This document shows positions 1 to 9,900 of a DNA stretch of 64,000 bases, one piece after another; the first letter of the stretch is position 1; each line of letters begins with the position of its first letter. The notes under the pieces were generated by a model. That model did not search any database and had not been told where the DNA came from. It worked only from the letters and a program-made list of their open reading frames with translations. The DNA lies in NCBI GenBank assembly GCA_022822725.1, contig JAJEAN010000002.1, positions 62,001-126,000 of the forward strand. Direction: 5' to 3'. Position numbers and translations under genes: made by a program. Origin of the DNA: Candidatus Latescibacterota bacterium. GTDB taxonomy: Bacteria; JAAXHH01.

Positions 1-1524
1 TCCGATCCACACGTGGTCTGGATGAACGACTCGCTGCCGGACCTGCGGGATCTGCGTGCACTCGGCCGGCGGTTCGACCTGATTCTGCTGAGCGGCGTGT
101 GGATGCACGTGGCGCCGAGGGTCCGGGAACGGGCGTTCCGCTTGCTTACCGAACTGCTCAATCCTTCCGGACTGTTGGTCATCATGCTGAGACAGGGCGG
201 CGACGCCGCTGAAAACGCCGCCCGGGGATTCCATGACACCTCGGCAGAGGAACTGATCGGTTTCGCCAACCGCCGGGCCGTCGCGCTGCGCAGCCGCTCC
301 ACGCAGCCGGATCTGACGCGCCCGGGAATTCACTGGGAGACGCTGGTCTTCGCCATGCCGGACGACGGCACCGGCAACCTGCCGCTGCTGCGCCATGTAA
401 TCGTGAACGACAACAAGTCTTCAACCTACAAGCTTGGGCTGCTTCGGACCCTGGTGCGACTCGCCGAAACGGCACCTGGGCTGGTCATAGATCGTACGGA
501 CGACTACGTGGAAATCCCCTTCGGTGCCGTAGGTCTGTACTGGCTGAAGCAATACCTGCCCCTGGTCCTGCATTATCATCTGCCGCAACGCCCTTCGGGA
601 CCGGGTGGATATGGCTGGGCAAAGGAAGCGTTCTACCGTCTCGGGGACGTCTCGCCTTCCGACCTTCGGCTCGGCGCCCGGTTCGATTCGGACCGGGCCG
701 TCCTCCTTGCCCGCGCCATAAACGACGCCTGTGAGAATATCGAGCGGATGCCGGTGCGCTACATCACGTATCCCGCTTCCGGAGACCGGCAGTTGTTCGA
801 ATCCGGATTTGCCAGAACGCGGGCGGCCGCCCGGCCCATCGTCCTGTCGCGCGAATACCTGGCGCGGTTCGGCCGCTTCAGGATTCCCGCATTGCTGTGG
901 CAGGCGCTCGGTCAGTTCGCCTGCTGGCTGGATCCGGTCATCGTACGGGAATGGCGGCAGCTGACTCTGAATTGGGATGGTCCGGCAAACCTGCGCAGCG
1001 CTTCGCAGTGGGCGGCCAACACCGGCCAACCTGCCGCCCTGGTCCGGGAAAGCGGGGGAGAAACGGTACCGGACGACCCGTTCGACTGGACCGAAAGCCG
1101 CTACGACACCGGCATTGCTCTCGACCGGGCGAAGCAGTTGCGCGATGAAGGATTCGCGCTCACCTGCGTCTGGTCCGCGGCGCGTATTCGAAACGCTCCG
1201 CACATCGACCACTGTTTTCCGTGGGCGCGCTGGCGCAACAACGATCTCTGGAACCTGATGCCGGCCCGTGGCACTATCAACCTTCGCAAGAGTGACCGGC
1301 TGCCCTCCTCCGGCGCCATGGCCGACGCACGGGACCGCATGCTGGAATGGTGGCAACACGCATGGGTCCAATCGCCGCGGGAAGAAAGGTTTTTCATGGA
1401 AGCGCGGTACTCTCTGCCGGGGCTCGACGTCGACACACCCAGGCTGGAGGACATCTTCACCGCCGCCCAGCACCAGCGCGCGCGACTGAAACAGGACCAG
1501 CAATTGATCGAGTGGCCGACCTGA
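1..1524 (+). CDS. SAM-dependent methyltransferase-HNH endonuclease fusion (5' partial)
   Basis: The frame is open to the first base of the window, so the N-terminus is missing; the GTG at 13 is only the first in-frame start visible. Numbering from that GTG, residues 21-33 (FDLILLSGVWMHV) match class I methyltransferase motif IV, and a hydrophobic strand follows (SGLLVIML). A conserved middle block, NDNKSSTYKLGLLRTLVRLA, lies near residues 133-152. The C-terminus carries an HNH nuclease signature: D399-H400, PW at 403-404, NNDLWNLMP at 409-417, then N423 and K426. One chain therefore joins a DNA- or nucleotide-modifying fold to a metal-dependent nuclease, which suggests a restriction or defence role; that role is inference. 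The gene is convergent with uxuA, 7 nt apart. The substrate of the methyltransferase cannot be told, and SAM-binding motif I lies outside the window. Confidence 0.8.
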   Translation, partial: SDPHVVWMNDSLPDLRDLRALGRRFDLILLSGVWMHVAPRVRERAFRLLTELLNPSGLLVIMLRQGGDAAENAARGFHDTSAEELIGFANRRAVALRSRSTQPDLTRPGIHWETLVFAMPDDGTGNLPLLRHVIVNDNKSSTYKLGLLRTLVRLAETAPGLVIDRTDDYVEIPFGAVGLYWLKQYLPLVLHYHLPQRPSGPGGYGWAKEAFYRLGDVSPSDLRLGARFDSDRAVLLARAINDACENIERMPVRYITYPASGDRQLFESGFARTRAAARPIVLSREYLARFGRFRIPALLWQALGQFACWLDPVIVREWRQLTLNWDGPANLRSASQWAANTGQPAALVRESGGETVPDDPFDWTESRYDTGIALDRAKQLRDEGFALTCVWSAARIRNAPHIDHCFPWARWRNNDLWNLMPARGTINLRKSDRLPSSGAMADARDRMLEWWQHAWVQSPREERFFMEARYSLPGLDVDTPRLEDIFTAAQHQRARLKQDQQLIEWPT

Positions 1525-1531
1525 CCCCACC

Positions 1532-2518
1532 CTACCCTTCGTCCATCACGGCCTGGATCATGGCCTGTATATAGCCGAACTCGTAGGCGAAGGCCTGCCG
1601 GTAGCTGTCCGGGTCCTTGTGTCCCGGCGCATGATCGGGCACGCACATGTGATCGTAGCCGACTTCTTTGAGCGCCTGCATGTTCCGGTGCATGTTCATG
1701 ACGCCCTCGTCGGGCCAGACCTCCTGGAACTTGTTCCGCCCGCCCACGATGTTGCGGAAGTGGCAGAGGAAGATCTTGTTGCGCGAACCCAGGTAGCGGA
1801 TGATGTCCGGCACCTCGTTGAGCGGGTCGAGCGAACTCTCCGCCATGCAGCCCAGGCAGAGATTGACGCCGTGATAGGGACTGGGGCAGATCTCGATGAA
1901 CTTTTTAAATCCATCGAAGCCACCGAGCACGCGGTCCACGCAGCGATAGCCGGGCGGCAGCCACGGGTCACAGGGATGGCAGGCCATGCGGACCTTGCAC
2001 TCGGTCGCCACGGGAATCACCCGCTCCAGGAAATAAGTGATGCGGGCCCAGTTCATCTCGGCGGTCACGGGTTCGTCGTACCTCGCCGGCCGGTCCTTCG
2101 CCTTCTCCAGGTCCCAGGTGCTGTAGATCGAACCGCCGCGTCCGGGCGGATCGCTCTCGGTACGCTGGTTCTCCATCTCGCACAGGTAGTATTTGATCGC
2201 GGGGATGCCCGCTTCCGAGGCCTGGCGCACCATGTTGCATACGAGCTCGATTTCCTTGTCGCCTTCCTCGTAGTTGCCCAGCATGTAGTTGGGCACCTGG
2301 CCGCCGTCCACGTTGAACTGGGCGATGGGCAGTGCCACCATCTCCAAGTTGATGCCGAAGCCGGCGCACTTCTCCTTCTTCGCCGCCAACTCCTCCACGT
2401 CCCACCCGTATTCCCGGTGGAAGGTGATGTTGTTCTCGTTTTTGTTGAAGACGCCGTGACGGGCGAGATACTCGAGGTCTTCGTCCGCCGTGCTGAACTG
2501 CTGGGTGCCGACGTGCAT
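1532..2518 (-). CDS. uxuA: Mannonate dehydratase family protein (UxuA-like)
   Basis: This 328-residue protein is a TIM-barrel xylose-isomerase-like dehydratase. UxuA converts D-mannonate to 2-keto-3-deoxygluconate in hexuronate breakdown. Visible family features are CHPCDPW near residue 180 (matching the HPDDP region), the metal-site segment GVNLCLGCM near 220, LCHFRN near 250 and the PDHAPGHKD loop near the C-terminus. It is shorter than the roughly 390-residue enterobacterial enzyme, as is common in diverged paralogues, so activity on mannonate itself is less certain than the family. The ATG at 2518 was chosen because GGAGG lies about 7 nt upstream; the longer open frame runs into the neighbouring amidohydrolase. 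That gene sits only 13 nt upstream on the same strand, so the two are probably co-transcribed. Confidence 0.85.
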   Translation of the reverse strand: MHVGTQQFSTADEDLEYLARHGVFNKNENNITFHREYGWDVEELAAKKEKCAGFGINLEMVALPIAQFNVDGGQVPNYMLGNYEEGDKEIELVCNMVRQASEAGIPAIKYYLCEMENQRTESDPPGRGGSIYSTWDLEKAKDRPARYDEPVTAEMNWARITYFLERVIPVATECKVRMACHPCDPWLPPGYRCVDRVLGGFDGFKKFIEICPSPYHGVNLCLGCMAESSLDPLNEVPDIIRYLGSRNKIFLCHFRNIVGGRNKFQEVWPDEGVMNMHRNMQALKEVGYDHMCVPDHAPGHKDPDSYRQAFAYEFGYIQAMIQAVMDEG

Positions 2519-2531
2519 GGAATCCTCCGTG

Positions 2532-3662
2532 TTATGTAAACTTGCGGGTACGGGATATACCCAGAATCCGTGCGGCGGTACCGCCCATGATCGCGGACAG
2601 GTCCGCCTCGCTGAGAAAATCCGCGTACTTCTCGATCCAGTCCCGGGACTGGCGGTAGGTGCAGAACCGGTTCTGGAAAGGCATGTCCGTGCCCCACAGC
2701 AACCGGCCTGAGCCAATGCGGCATGCCATCTCCTCCAGCGCCGGCCAGGCTTCGCGGTAGGGATAGTCGAACAGATCGCCGATCCGCACGGGAAAGCACA
2801 CTTCCAGGCTGAGACTGGGGTTTTCGAACGGTCTCCACAGGCCGTCCGGCAGGACAAGGCGGTCGCCGTCGACGAACATGCGCCAGGGGAAACCGTGGGT
2901 GATGCTGCAGATCGTATCCGGGTAACGGTCCATCCAGTCCATGAGCACGCCGAGTTCGTCGAGGTATCCCTGCGTGAGATCGGCATGGTAGCCGAGGACG
3001 GGGCCGGCGCCCAGGGTGAAGAATACCGGGACGTTCAACTCGGCCACGGCATCCCAGAACGGAAGGTATGGGCCGCGGCTCCACGGCTGCTCGCTCCCGC
3101 GGTAGGCCAGCGAGGCGTTGAACTTGACGGCGTGCAGGCCGTGAGCCCGCACGGCCCGCTCGATCTCTTCGATCACCCGGTCCGTTTCCGCGGCGATGCG
3201 CCACTCGTCCACGGGCGCCATGGAGTACAGCCGTTCGGGGTAGGCGGCAGTGCATTCGGCCTGGAAGGCACTGTCGCGGCCCAGCATGGGATTGGTATGA
3301 AGCAGGGCGACATCCACGCCCGCGTAGTCCATCTCGGCGATCAGGCCGTCGGGCGTGAATTCGAGGTTGCGCAGGTGGGGCGGGTAGAACTGCTTGGTGC
3401 AGTCTTCGCCGTCGATCGTCCACACCACCCGGCCGTGGGTGCGATCGACGCGGAAATCCACGTCGGGGAGCGTGGACCAGTCCCCGGGCGACGCGGGCGC
3501 GATCGCCACCGACGTGGCGGGGGCCCGGTCACGGACGCGCCAGGCCGGCTGGTGGTGGACCGCGTGCTCGGCCTGCATCCACCGCAGGTGGTCCCGGACG
3601 TCGGCGTACCCGGCTTTCGCGTCACCCGGCGGAAAGCAGTACGCATGGGAGTCGATGATCAT
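2532..3662 (-). CDS. Amidohydrolase (Amidohydrolase_2 family)
   Basis: This 376-residue metal-dependent hydrolase has a TIM-barrel amidohydrolase fold. The N-terminus MIIDSHAYCFPP occupies the place of the usual DxHxH metal motif, but the second His is a Tyr. An internal His (THGFPW) and the terminal GTDMPFQN Asp motif are present. Such proteins act on carboxylic acids or lactones (decarboxylase/lactonase group) as well as amides. It is encoded directly upstream of the mannonate dehydratase, so a lactonase or sugar-acid role is reasonable inference. No strong ribosome site is visible before the ATG at 3662. Confidence 0.82.
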   Translation of the reverse strand: MIIDSHAYCFPPGDAKAGYADVRDHLRWMQAEHAVHHQPAWRVRDRAPATSVAIAPASPGDWSTLPDVDFRVDRTHGRVVWTIDGEDCTKQFYPPHLRNLEFTPDGLIAEMDYAGVDVALLHTNPMLGRDSAFQAECTAAYPERLYSMAPVDEWRIAAETDRVIEEIERAVRAHGLHAVKFNASLAYRGSEQPWSRGPYLPFWDAVAELNVPVFFTLGAGPVLGYHADLTQGYLDELGVLMDWMDRYPDTICSITHGFPWRMFVDGDRLVLPDGLWRPFENPSLSLEVCFPVRIGDLFDYPYREAWPALEEMACRIGSGRLLWGTDMPFQNRFCTYRQSRDWIEKYADFLSEADLSAIMGGTAARILGISRTRKFT

Positions 3663-3701
3663 GGAACGGGATTCGGTCCCTGGTGAAAGCGGAAACAGTC
3701 C

Positions 3702-4883
3702 CTAGCTTTCGAAGGTTCGGATGGTACGCGTCACCTGCCCGTTGCTCTCCCAGTAGGTCTTCTTGCCGGCCAGGTAGGGGTCGTCCGGCGTCGGCTGCAT
3801 CGTGCCGGCCGTCGTCACGCCCCGCGAGGTGATCGTATGCTCGCCGGGGGACGGGCGGTCCCAGTCCAGCCGCCAGAACTTCCAGGCGTACTCGGCGTCC
3901 GCTCCTTCGATGATCTCCGCCGTCTGCCAGGGACCGTCGTCGATGCGCACCTGCACCGATTTGAGCGGTTCGCCCCAGACCGCGCCGTAGATCCGGTGCA
4001 GGGGACCGACCCGGGTGACCCGCGCCGTGACGGAGTTGATGCGGCCCTTGCCCACGGACTCCTGGCGCCACACGGTCTCTCCGTTGTGGGTCTCCTCGCG
4101 GATCGTGACGTAATCCCGCGAAATGAACCGGCCCATGTACCGGGTGGTGCGTACTTCGATGCGCTTCAGCCACTTCACCTGGGTAATGCCGTACCAGCCG
4201 GGTACGATGAGGCGCAGGGGATAGCCGTGCTTCGGCGGCAGCGTCTGGCCGTTCACCTCGTAGCATAGCAGGATGTCCGGGTCCATGACCTGTTGCCTGG
4301 TCAGCGACCGGGCGAAGTTCTGCTTCATGGTCAGCGGTTCGCTCCGGCGGGGCGTGATGACCTCCTCCCCTTCGTCATGCCCGAAGAAAACCACCTCGAT
4401 GCCGTTGTCCCACATCCCGGCCCGCTCCAGGATCGGCGCCAGCGGCGTGCCGGTCCACCGGGCATTAAACACGCCGCCGCGGAACACGGGAACGCCCCGG
4501 TTGCCCGAGCACTCGAGGGTGAAGTCCAGGTCTCTGCGCGGCATGGACCTGATCTCGTCCAGGCTCAGGTTGAGCTTCTGTCTCACCGCGCCCGAGATTT
4601 CGAGGCTGTAGGAATCTCCGTCGACAGTCGGCTCCGGATAGTGGCTGGCCGAGAAGAACTGGTCAACGGGCGTGATCCACGACTCCAGTCCGTTCCAGTC
4701 CAGCAGCACGAAATCGGGACTCCGCGGCGGCCCGAACTCGTCGATCCAGTCCACGGGCGTTTCGTCCCGTGCCAACTCGGCCAGCTGAGCCAGGACATGA
4801 GAAGGCAGCAGCGTCATGCCGGCCGCGGCGAGCCCTCCACTGATCAGTACGTCCCGACGGGATAATTGGGGTTTCCCTGCCAT
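3702..4883 (-). CDS. Sulfite oxidase-family molybdopterin oxidoreductase, Tat-exported
   Basis: The 393-residue protein has an N-terminal Tat-type leader (LSRRDVLISGG followed by a hydrophobic stretch), so the folded cofactor enzyme should be exported. The Mo-coordinating Cys sits in the conserved LECSGNRG segment, followed by the oxidoreductase molybdopterin-binding domain (KHGYPLRLIVPGWYG) and the C-terminal Mo-co dimerisation domain (VRIDDGPW...AWKFWRLDW). Family members oxidise sulfite or related S/N oxoanions in the periplasm. The ATG at 4883 was preferred over an ATG 32 codons upstream because AGGAGG precedes it and the Tat leader starts right after. No cytochrome subunit is adjacent. 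A TTGATC-N18-TATCAT promoter lies upstream. Confidence 0.9.
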   Translation of the reverse strand: MAGKPQLSRRDVLISGGLAAAGMTLLPSHVLAQLAELARDETPVDWIDEFGPPRSPDFVLLDWNGLESWITPVDQFFSASHYPEPTVDGDSYSLEISGAVRQKLNLSLDEIRSMPRRDLDFTLECSGNRGVPVFRGGVFNARWTGTPLAPILERAGMWDNGIEVVFFGHDEGEEVITPRRSEPLTMKQNFARSLTRQQVMDPDILLCYEVNGQTLPPKHGYPLRLIVPGWYGITQVKWLKRIEVRTTRYMGRFISRDYVTIREETHNGETVWRQESVGKGRINSVTARVTRVGPLHRIYGAVWGEPLKSVQVRIDDGPWQTAEIIEGADAEYAWKFWRLDWDRPSPGEHTITSRGVTTAGTMQPTPDDPYLAGKKTYWESNGQVTRTIRTFES

Positions 4884-4956
4884 AATCGTTTCCTCCTGGC
4901 GGACCCGGTTCATTGCTTCAGTTCGGTCTGGGATGGGGATGTTGATGATCGGTTCT

Positions 4957-4986
4957 ATGATACATCGACCGGGCCGCACAGATCAA
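4957..4986 (-). promoter_or_regulatory. Sigma70-type promoter for the molybdoenzyme gene
   Basis: On the minus strand, TTGATC (4986-4981) is followed after 18 nt by TATCAT (4962-4957). The predicted start of transcription is about 65 nt before the ATG at 4883. It is divergent from the sialidase promoter, which begins about 45 bp away. Confidence 0.5.
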
Positions 4987-5032
4987 GTAGTATGTATACG
5001 GCTTCGGGATGGAATCGTGCCGAGTCTTCCGG

Positions 5033-5061
5033 TTGACAAGCGCTACCACGCCGATTAGAAT
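5033..5061 (+). promoter_or_regulatory. Sigma70-type promoter for the sialidase-like gene
   Basis: TTGACA (5033-5038), a 17-nt spacer and TAGAAT (5056-5061) match consensus in 11 of 12 positions. Transcription should start near 5068, giving a short leader with a GGAGG site before the ATG at 5098. Confidence 0.75.
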
Positions 5062-5097
5062 CGCGTATTCATCCCAGACAACCGGAGGTCGTTATCC

Positions 5098-6279
5098 ATG
5101 AACAGAATATCATCAGAAGGCCACCTCGTCCTGGCGTCATCCCCCGACCCGGGAAACGTATACGCCGGATCGCCCTCGATCGCGCGAATGCGAACGGGCA
5201 GACTGCTGGCCAGTTTCGAGTGGTTTCGGCCCAGTCCCAAGAAGGAGACCGTGCCCGACCAGACCCAGGTGCTGGTCAGCGATGACGACGGCGCCACGTG
5301 GACCCGGACGGCCGGCCAGGATTTCATCTGGGCGACCATCTGGTCCCACGAAGACGACGCCTATCTCATCGGAAACCGCCGCAAAAGCCGGGACATCATC
5401 ATCGGAAGGTCCCGGGACGGCGGCTCAACCTGGGAAGGGCCGGTCACGCTCTTCGAGGGCAGGCACCACTGCGCGCCGACGCCCGTGCTGATCCACAACG
5501 GATTCGCCTACCGCGCCTTCGAGACCTGCGACGCGCCCAGCCGCTTCGACTGGAAATCGCTGGTGGTGGCCGGCGATCTGTCCAGGGACCTCCTCGACCC
5601 GGCGGCCTGGCGCATGTCCAACAAAGTCCGGTTCCCGGGCATTCCGGACGTGCTCTCACAACGGAAGTATCCGGAAAGCCTCGCGGACAAGGTGCCGGCC
5701 GACAGCTTCCTGGAGGGTAACGTCGTGCTGGTGGACGACGAGATCCGGATGATCATGCGCACGATCGTCGACGGCCACACGACGTCCAGCCTGGCCTCCA
5801 TCGGCCGGATCGAGGACGACGGCAGGAACCTCGAATACCGTTTCCTGCAGTTCCATCCCATGCCCGGTGCCCAGTGCAAGTTCCAGATCGTCCACGACGA
5901 TGTGAGCGGCCTGTTCTGGACCACGGTGACCCTGTCCACGAACCCGTGGCAGGACCGCGAACCGCTCCGGCGCGTCGGATTCAGCGGACCGCCGGGCAAT
6001 GAGCGGCGCATCCTGGTGCTCATGTACAGTCTCGACGCCCTCAACTGGTTCCAGGCGGGCTGCGTCGCCATGAGCAAGAGTATCATGGAATCCTTCAGCT
6101 ACGCCTCGCAGGTCATCTCCGGAGACGATCTCCTGGTCGTCTCCCGTACGGCGCACGGCGGCAAGAATCAGCACGATACCAACCAGATCACCCTCCACTG
6201 GGTGCGGGGATTCCGCGACCTGGCCCTGGAATTGCGCCCCGTGGATGTGAACGCAGATTCGGGAGATTTCTTCAAGTAA
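5098..6279 (+). CDS. Sialidase-superfamily (BNR/Asp-box) protein
   Basis: The 393-residue protein is a predicted six-bladed beta-propeller. Two Asp-box repeats are clear: SDDDGATW at residues 61-68 and SRDGGSTW at 105-112. No signal peptide is visible, so it is probably cytoplasmic. This superfamily includes exo-sialidases but also many uncharacterised glycoside-processing proteins in polysaccharide degraders; the arginine triad cannot be assigned by eye, so a true sialidase activity is not claimed. GGAGG lies 9 nt before the ATG, and a near-consensus promoter precedes it. The next gene is on the opposite strand. Confidence 0.8.
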   Translation: MNRISSEGHLVLASSPDPGNVYAGSPSIARMRTGRLLASFEWFRPSPKKETVPDQTQVLVSDDDGATWTRTAGQDFIWATIWSHEDDAYLIGNRRKSRDIIIGRSRDGGSTWEGPVTLFEGRHHCAPTPVLIHNGFAYRAFETCDAPSRFDWKSLVVAGDLSRDLLDPAAWRMSNKVRFPGIPDVLSQRKYPESLADKVPADSFLEGNVVLVDDEIRMIMRTIVDGHTTSSLASIGRIEDDGRNLEYRFLQFHPMPGAQCKFQIVHDDVSGLFWTTVTLSTNPWQDREPLRRVGFSGPPGNERRILVLMYSLDALNWFQAGCVAMSKSIMESFSYASQVISGDDLLVVSRTAHGGKNQHDTNQITLHWVRGFRDLALELRPVDVNADSGDFFK

Positions 6280-6395
6280 AAATCCCGACAAGACGATCTT
6301 TCACGAAGATCCGAATGCGCCGACGATAGATGTATGGGATGAGGTTTGATGATCTTGATTGTCTAGAGCGCGCTGGTCTTCAGGACGCTCAGTGT

Positions 6396-6866
6396 TCACC
6401 CCGGTGCCGGCGCCACGTGTTCCAGCCCGTACTCCTCCCGCAGGCGGGCCATCTCCGCCTTCAACGCGTCAGGATCGGCGGTGTCCGGCGGCATGCGCGA
6501 CAGCAGCCGGTCGGAAGCCTCGAAGAACCGATCCAGCCCGGCGGGCGTGCAAATCAACGTGATATAGGCAGGATCGTCGGCGTCGTTCCAGAATGAATGG
6601 GGCCGGTAACCCGACACGGTCACCATTTGGCCGGATTCCAGCACGAAGGCGCTTTCGTGGAGGAACTTGAAGGTCAGGGCGCCTTTGACGACGAGGAACA
6701 TCTCGATAAAGGCGTGCCGGGTGTATACGGGCGGAGGACTGTGGGGCGGTTCGACGGCCTCGATGACCGTGACGCGGTCTTCCGTGGCGGAACCCGGGGT
6801 CATGACCCGGACGTTCTGGCCCATGAGCGTCTTGAGCCAGGGACTATCGTCGACATGATCCGGCAT
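6396..6866 (-). CDS. Cupin-domain protein
   Basis: This 156-residue single-domain beta-barrel has cupin motif 1 around YTRHAFIEMFLVVKGAL and motif 2 around GYRPHSFWND, which keeps a His and the Asn. The usual HxH pair in motif 1 is reduced to one clear His plus a Glu, so metal binding is possible but not assured. The start at 6866 was chosen because GAGGAG lies 5 nt upstream; an ATG 4 codons earlier is the alternative. It may be a sugar isomerase, dioxygenase or ligand sensor; nothing nearby decides. Confidence 0.8.
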   Translation of the reverse strand: MPDHVDDSPWLKTLMGQNVRVMTPGSATEDRVTVIEAVEPPHSPPPVYTRHAFIEMFLVVKGALTFKFLHESAFVLESGQMVTVSGYRPHSFWNDADDPAYITLICTPAGLDRFFEASDRLLSRMPPDTADPDALKAEMARLREEYGLEHVAPAPG

Positions 6867-6934
6867 CTGGCTCCTCATCGTCGCCTTACGCTTCCCTCAC
6901 GCGCTCCGCTCTCGTATCCGGCGTAATCGGGCAT

Positions 6935-6958
6935 GGTCAAGAGCACGGTCAAGAGGCC
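6935..6958 (-). repeat. 12-nt tandem repeat spanning the stop codon of the M28-FtsX gene
   Basis: Two 12-nt copies (ggtcaagagcac and ggtcaagaggcc) lie head to tail. Each contains TCTTGA on the minus strand, and the second holds the actual stop. This is one of eight gene ends in the window with this arrangement. Confidence 0.7.
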
Positions 6959-9900
6959 GGCGCGTCTCCCACGACAACGTCACCCGTCTCTACCGCGATC
7001 ATCTCCCGCCCTTCATCCGCATAGACCTTCTTGACCTCCTGGTCCACGGTGCGCCATACCAGGAACTGTTTGCGCAGCACGTTCAGGAAACGCCGGTTGA
7101 GGCGCTGCCATGAATCCACGTCGCCGCTCAGGCGGTGGATATGCACCCACACCGCGTACAGGTCGTGTTCTTCCTCAGCGGGGGTCGCGTGGAGGGACAC
7201 GCGCTGGCTGACCCCCGTGTCGTAGGGCGCCAGCCAGGTCTTCATGCTGATTACGAAAGTTGACGCTTCCGAAGCGGCATCGGACGCCCGTTCTGCATCC
7301 GGAACGGTCCTGTCCGCCCGGTCGGCCGCCCGGCCGCCAGGTTGCCCGGACGCCGGAGCGAATCCGTTCTTCCCGGTCAGCGCCACCTCGTCCGTCATGA
7401 AGCTGCCCAGTGTGCTTTCGCCGTAGGACTCGAAGAATCGCGTCAGGTAAGCACACAGGCCGAGTGTCTCCTTCCGGCTGATGGTGAAGGGGAATTCGAA
7501 ACGCCAGTCGTCTCCCTCGGGCTCCGGGAAGGACCACTGCCTGTTGACGTCCGGTACGGCCATCTGAGAGGCCTGCCGCGCGGGGTAGATCGTCGACAGC
7601 ATGACCACCGCCATGACCATGGCCGTGGAGGCCACGGCGGAGAGGGACGAGTAGTTCAGCGTGAGCCCGGCTAGCAGCTGGTATTCCGTGATGCCCCGGG
7701 CCACGGTCTGGCCGATGAGGTAGCCGGACATTCCCCCGATGACGGCGTACATGGCCGCCTCCGCCATGAACAGCGCGCCGATGTGGGCCGGCGCCAGGCC
7801 CACGGCGCTGTACACTCCGATCTCGCTGAAGCGCTCGTAGACGGCGTTCATCATGGTGTTCAGGATGATGAGGGCGGCGACGACCATGGGGATGAACAGG
7901 TTGCCCAGGCCGGACAGGGAACTCAGGGACATGGCGCTGTGCACGGCGACCTCGCCGTCCACGGAGGCCACCACGGGGATCCCCAGGCGCTGCATGAAGC
8001 GGTCCAGGCGGGCTTCGGCCGCATCGTCCGCCGGGAACCGGACCGCCACGGACCGCAGGGTCCCGCCGAGGTCGTTCACGTAGGCCTGAGGCGCGAGGAT
8101 CAGGTTCGCCGCCGGCAAGTGCTCGAACCGGACCATTTCCACCGGTTCCTCCTCGTAGTCCATCAGGGCGATCTCCGTGAGCAGATCGCGGCCGGTCGCC
8201 GTGTAATCGACAGGGGTGAGCGGCTCGCCGTCCAGGTCGGTGATCCGGTCCATCACGGCCGAATCGAATACACCGATGACCGTGAAGGGCTTGCCGAATA
8301 TGCGGATCTCCCGAGGGCCGTCGACTCCTTCCGCCGTACCAGGACCGTCGGCCACCTCCGGCATCCCCGGACCGTCGGACCCTTCCGCCGTACCAGGGCC
8401 GTCGGACCCTTCCGCCGTACCAGGGCCGTCGGCCACCTCCGGCATCCCCGGACCGTCGGCCCCTTCCGCCGTACCAGGGCCGTCGGCCACCTCCGGCATC
8501 CCCAGCAGCCGCGCCATTTCGGTGGGAATGATGCACACGTCACGCTCGTCGTCTTCGAACCACCGGCCCGACGCCAGGACCCGGTCCAGCCCGGTGACCA
8601 CCCGTTCGTCCGGCATCAGGCCCAGGATGCCCGATGCGTAGGTGGAATGGGTGGCTCCATCGGCACCTTTATGCTCCGCCTTGATGTAGGTGTTCACCCC
8701 GGGCGAGGTGCCGGCGTACCAGGACCTGGGCACGATGGTGATACCCCGGTCCTCGGCCTCGGTCGACCCGAATTCGGAACGCACGTACTGGTGGGTCTGC
8801 TTCTGGAGTGGTGCCCAGTTGGGGTTCCGGACGAGGAAGCCCGTGTAGTCGGCTTCCGTGTCGGTGCTCACCTTCTGAATCCGCAGAAAGGTCTGCACGG
8901 AAGTAAAGGACAGCACGGTGAAGACCAGAAGGACCAGCGTGGCGCAGGTCAACAGCGTCCGGGCCTTGCGCTTGCGCATGTTGCCGATGCCGAGGGCGAA
9001 GGCCGTGGCCAGGGCGCTGGAACGCCGCACGTCGGTGGCCTGAACGCTGTGGGCTTGCTGCCGGACCTCCCGCATGGTCTGGCTGAACCGCTGGGAAATG
9101 AGCCAGATGACCACGGCGGCGAGGACGAAGGTCATGAAGGCGAGGAGGACGATGTCGGGCGCCGTGGTGATCTGGAAGGCCGGGTGGGTGAAGCGCAGCA
9201 CCCCGTATGCCGCCAGGAAGATGCCGGCCGTGGCGCTGATCCGCTTGTAGATATTGGCGAATCCGAAGAGCAGCCGCTCGAGGGCGTAGGCGAAGGGGAT
9301 CACCAGCACCATGTAGAACAGCACGCCCTTCACGACGTCGTTGGCGGTCCCCGTCGCGTCGGGATAGGCCCTGGACTCGTATCCCCACGCGGCCCGGGCG
9401 TACTTGATGAACCGGTCCCATTGCAGGGCTTGCCGGGCCGCTTCGGCCTGGTCCAGCAGGTGGCCCGCCTCGCGGTGGAAATCGTCCAGGCGGGTATTGT
9501 TCACGCCCACGGACTTGAGCGCGCCGATCCGCGCCTCGTCCAGGTGCCACATGTCGCGTGCCACCTGGTAGGAGGTCAGCGGGATGTCACCGGTCCCCGA
9601 CTCGAAACCGATCCCCTCGGGGTTCGCTTCGTCGGCATTGGTCAGGATCAGGCGGCGGCCGAACAGGCCGGAGGACATGGTGACCTTGAACCGGCTGTCG
9701 GGCGGGGTGAAGACGACGGCCGTGTCCTCCTCGTAGGAGAAGCCCGTGGTCCAGCCGGCTTCCTGGAAAGTCATGCCCCATTCCAAAGGCGGATTGCCCG
9801 ATTCGTCCAGCACCACCGCCTCGTTGAGCCGTGTCAGGAACCGTGGATCCACCAGGTCGTAGAGGTTGGTCGCGTCGGACCGGAAGACCACCGTCGGCTT

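Noticed and set aside
2519..2986. N-terminal extension of the mannonate dehydratase
   Set aside because: The extra 156 codons lie within the amidohydrolase gene in a different frame; a strong ribosome site marks the internal ATG at 2518.
6280..6395. Possible terminator between the sialidase-like and cupin genes
   Set aside because: A 6-bp stem (gatctt/aagatc) is present but has no T tract on either side, so it is not supported as an intrinsic terminator.
8319..8507. Possible CRISPR array
   Set aside because: The units are contiguous without unique spacers, keep a reading frame and encode a repeated nonapeptide.
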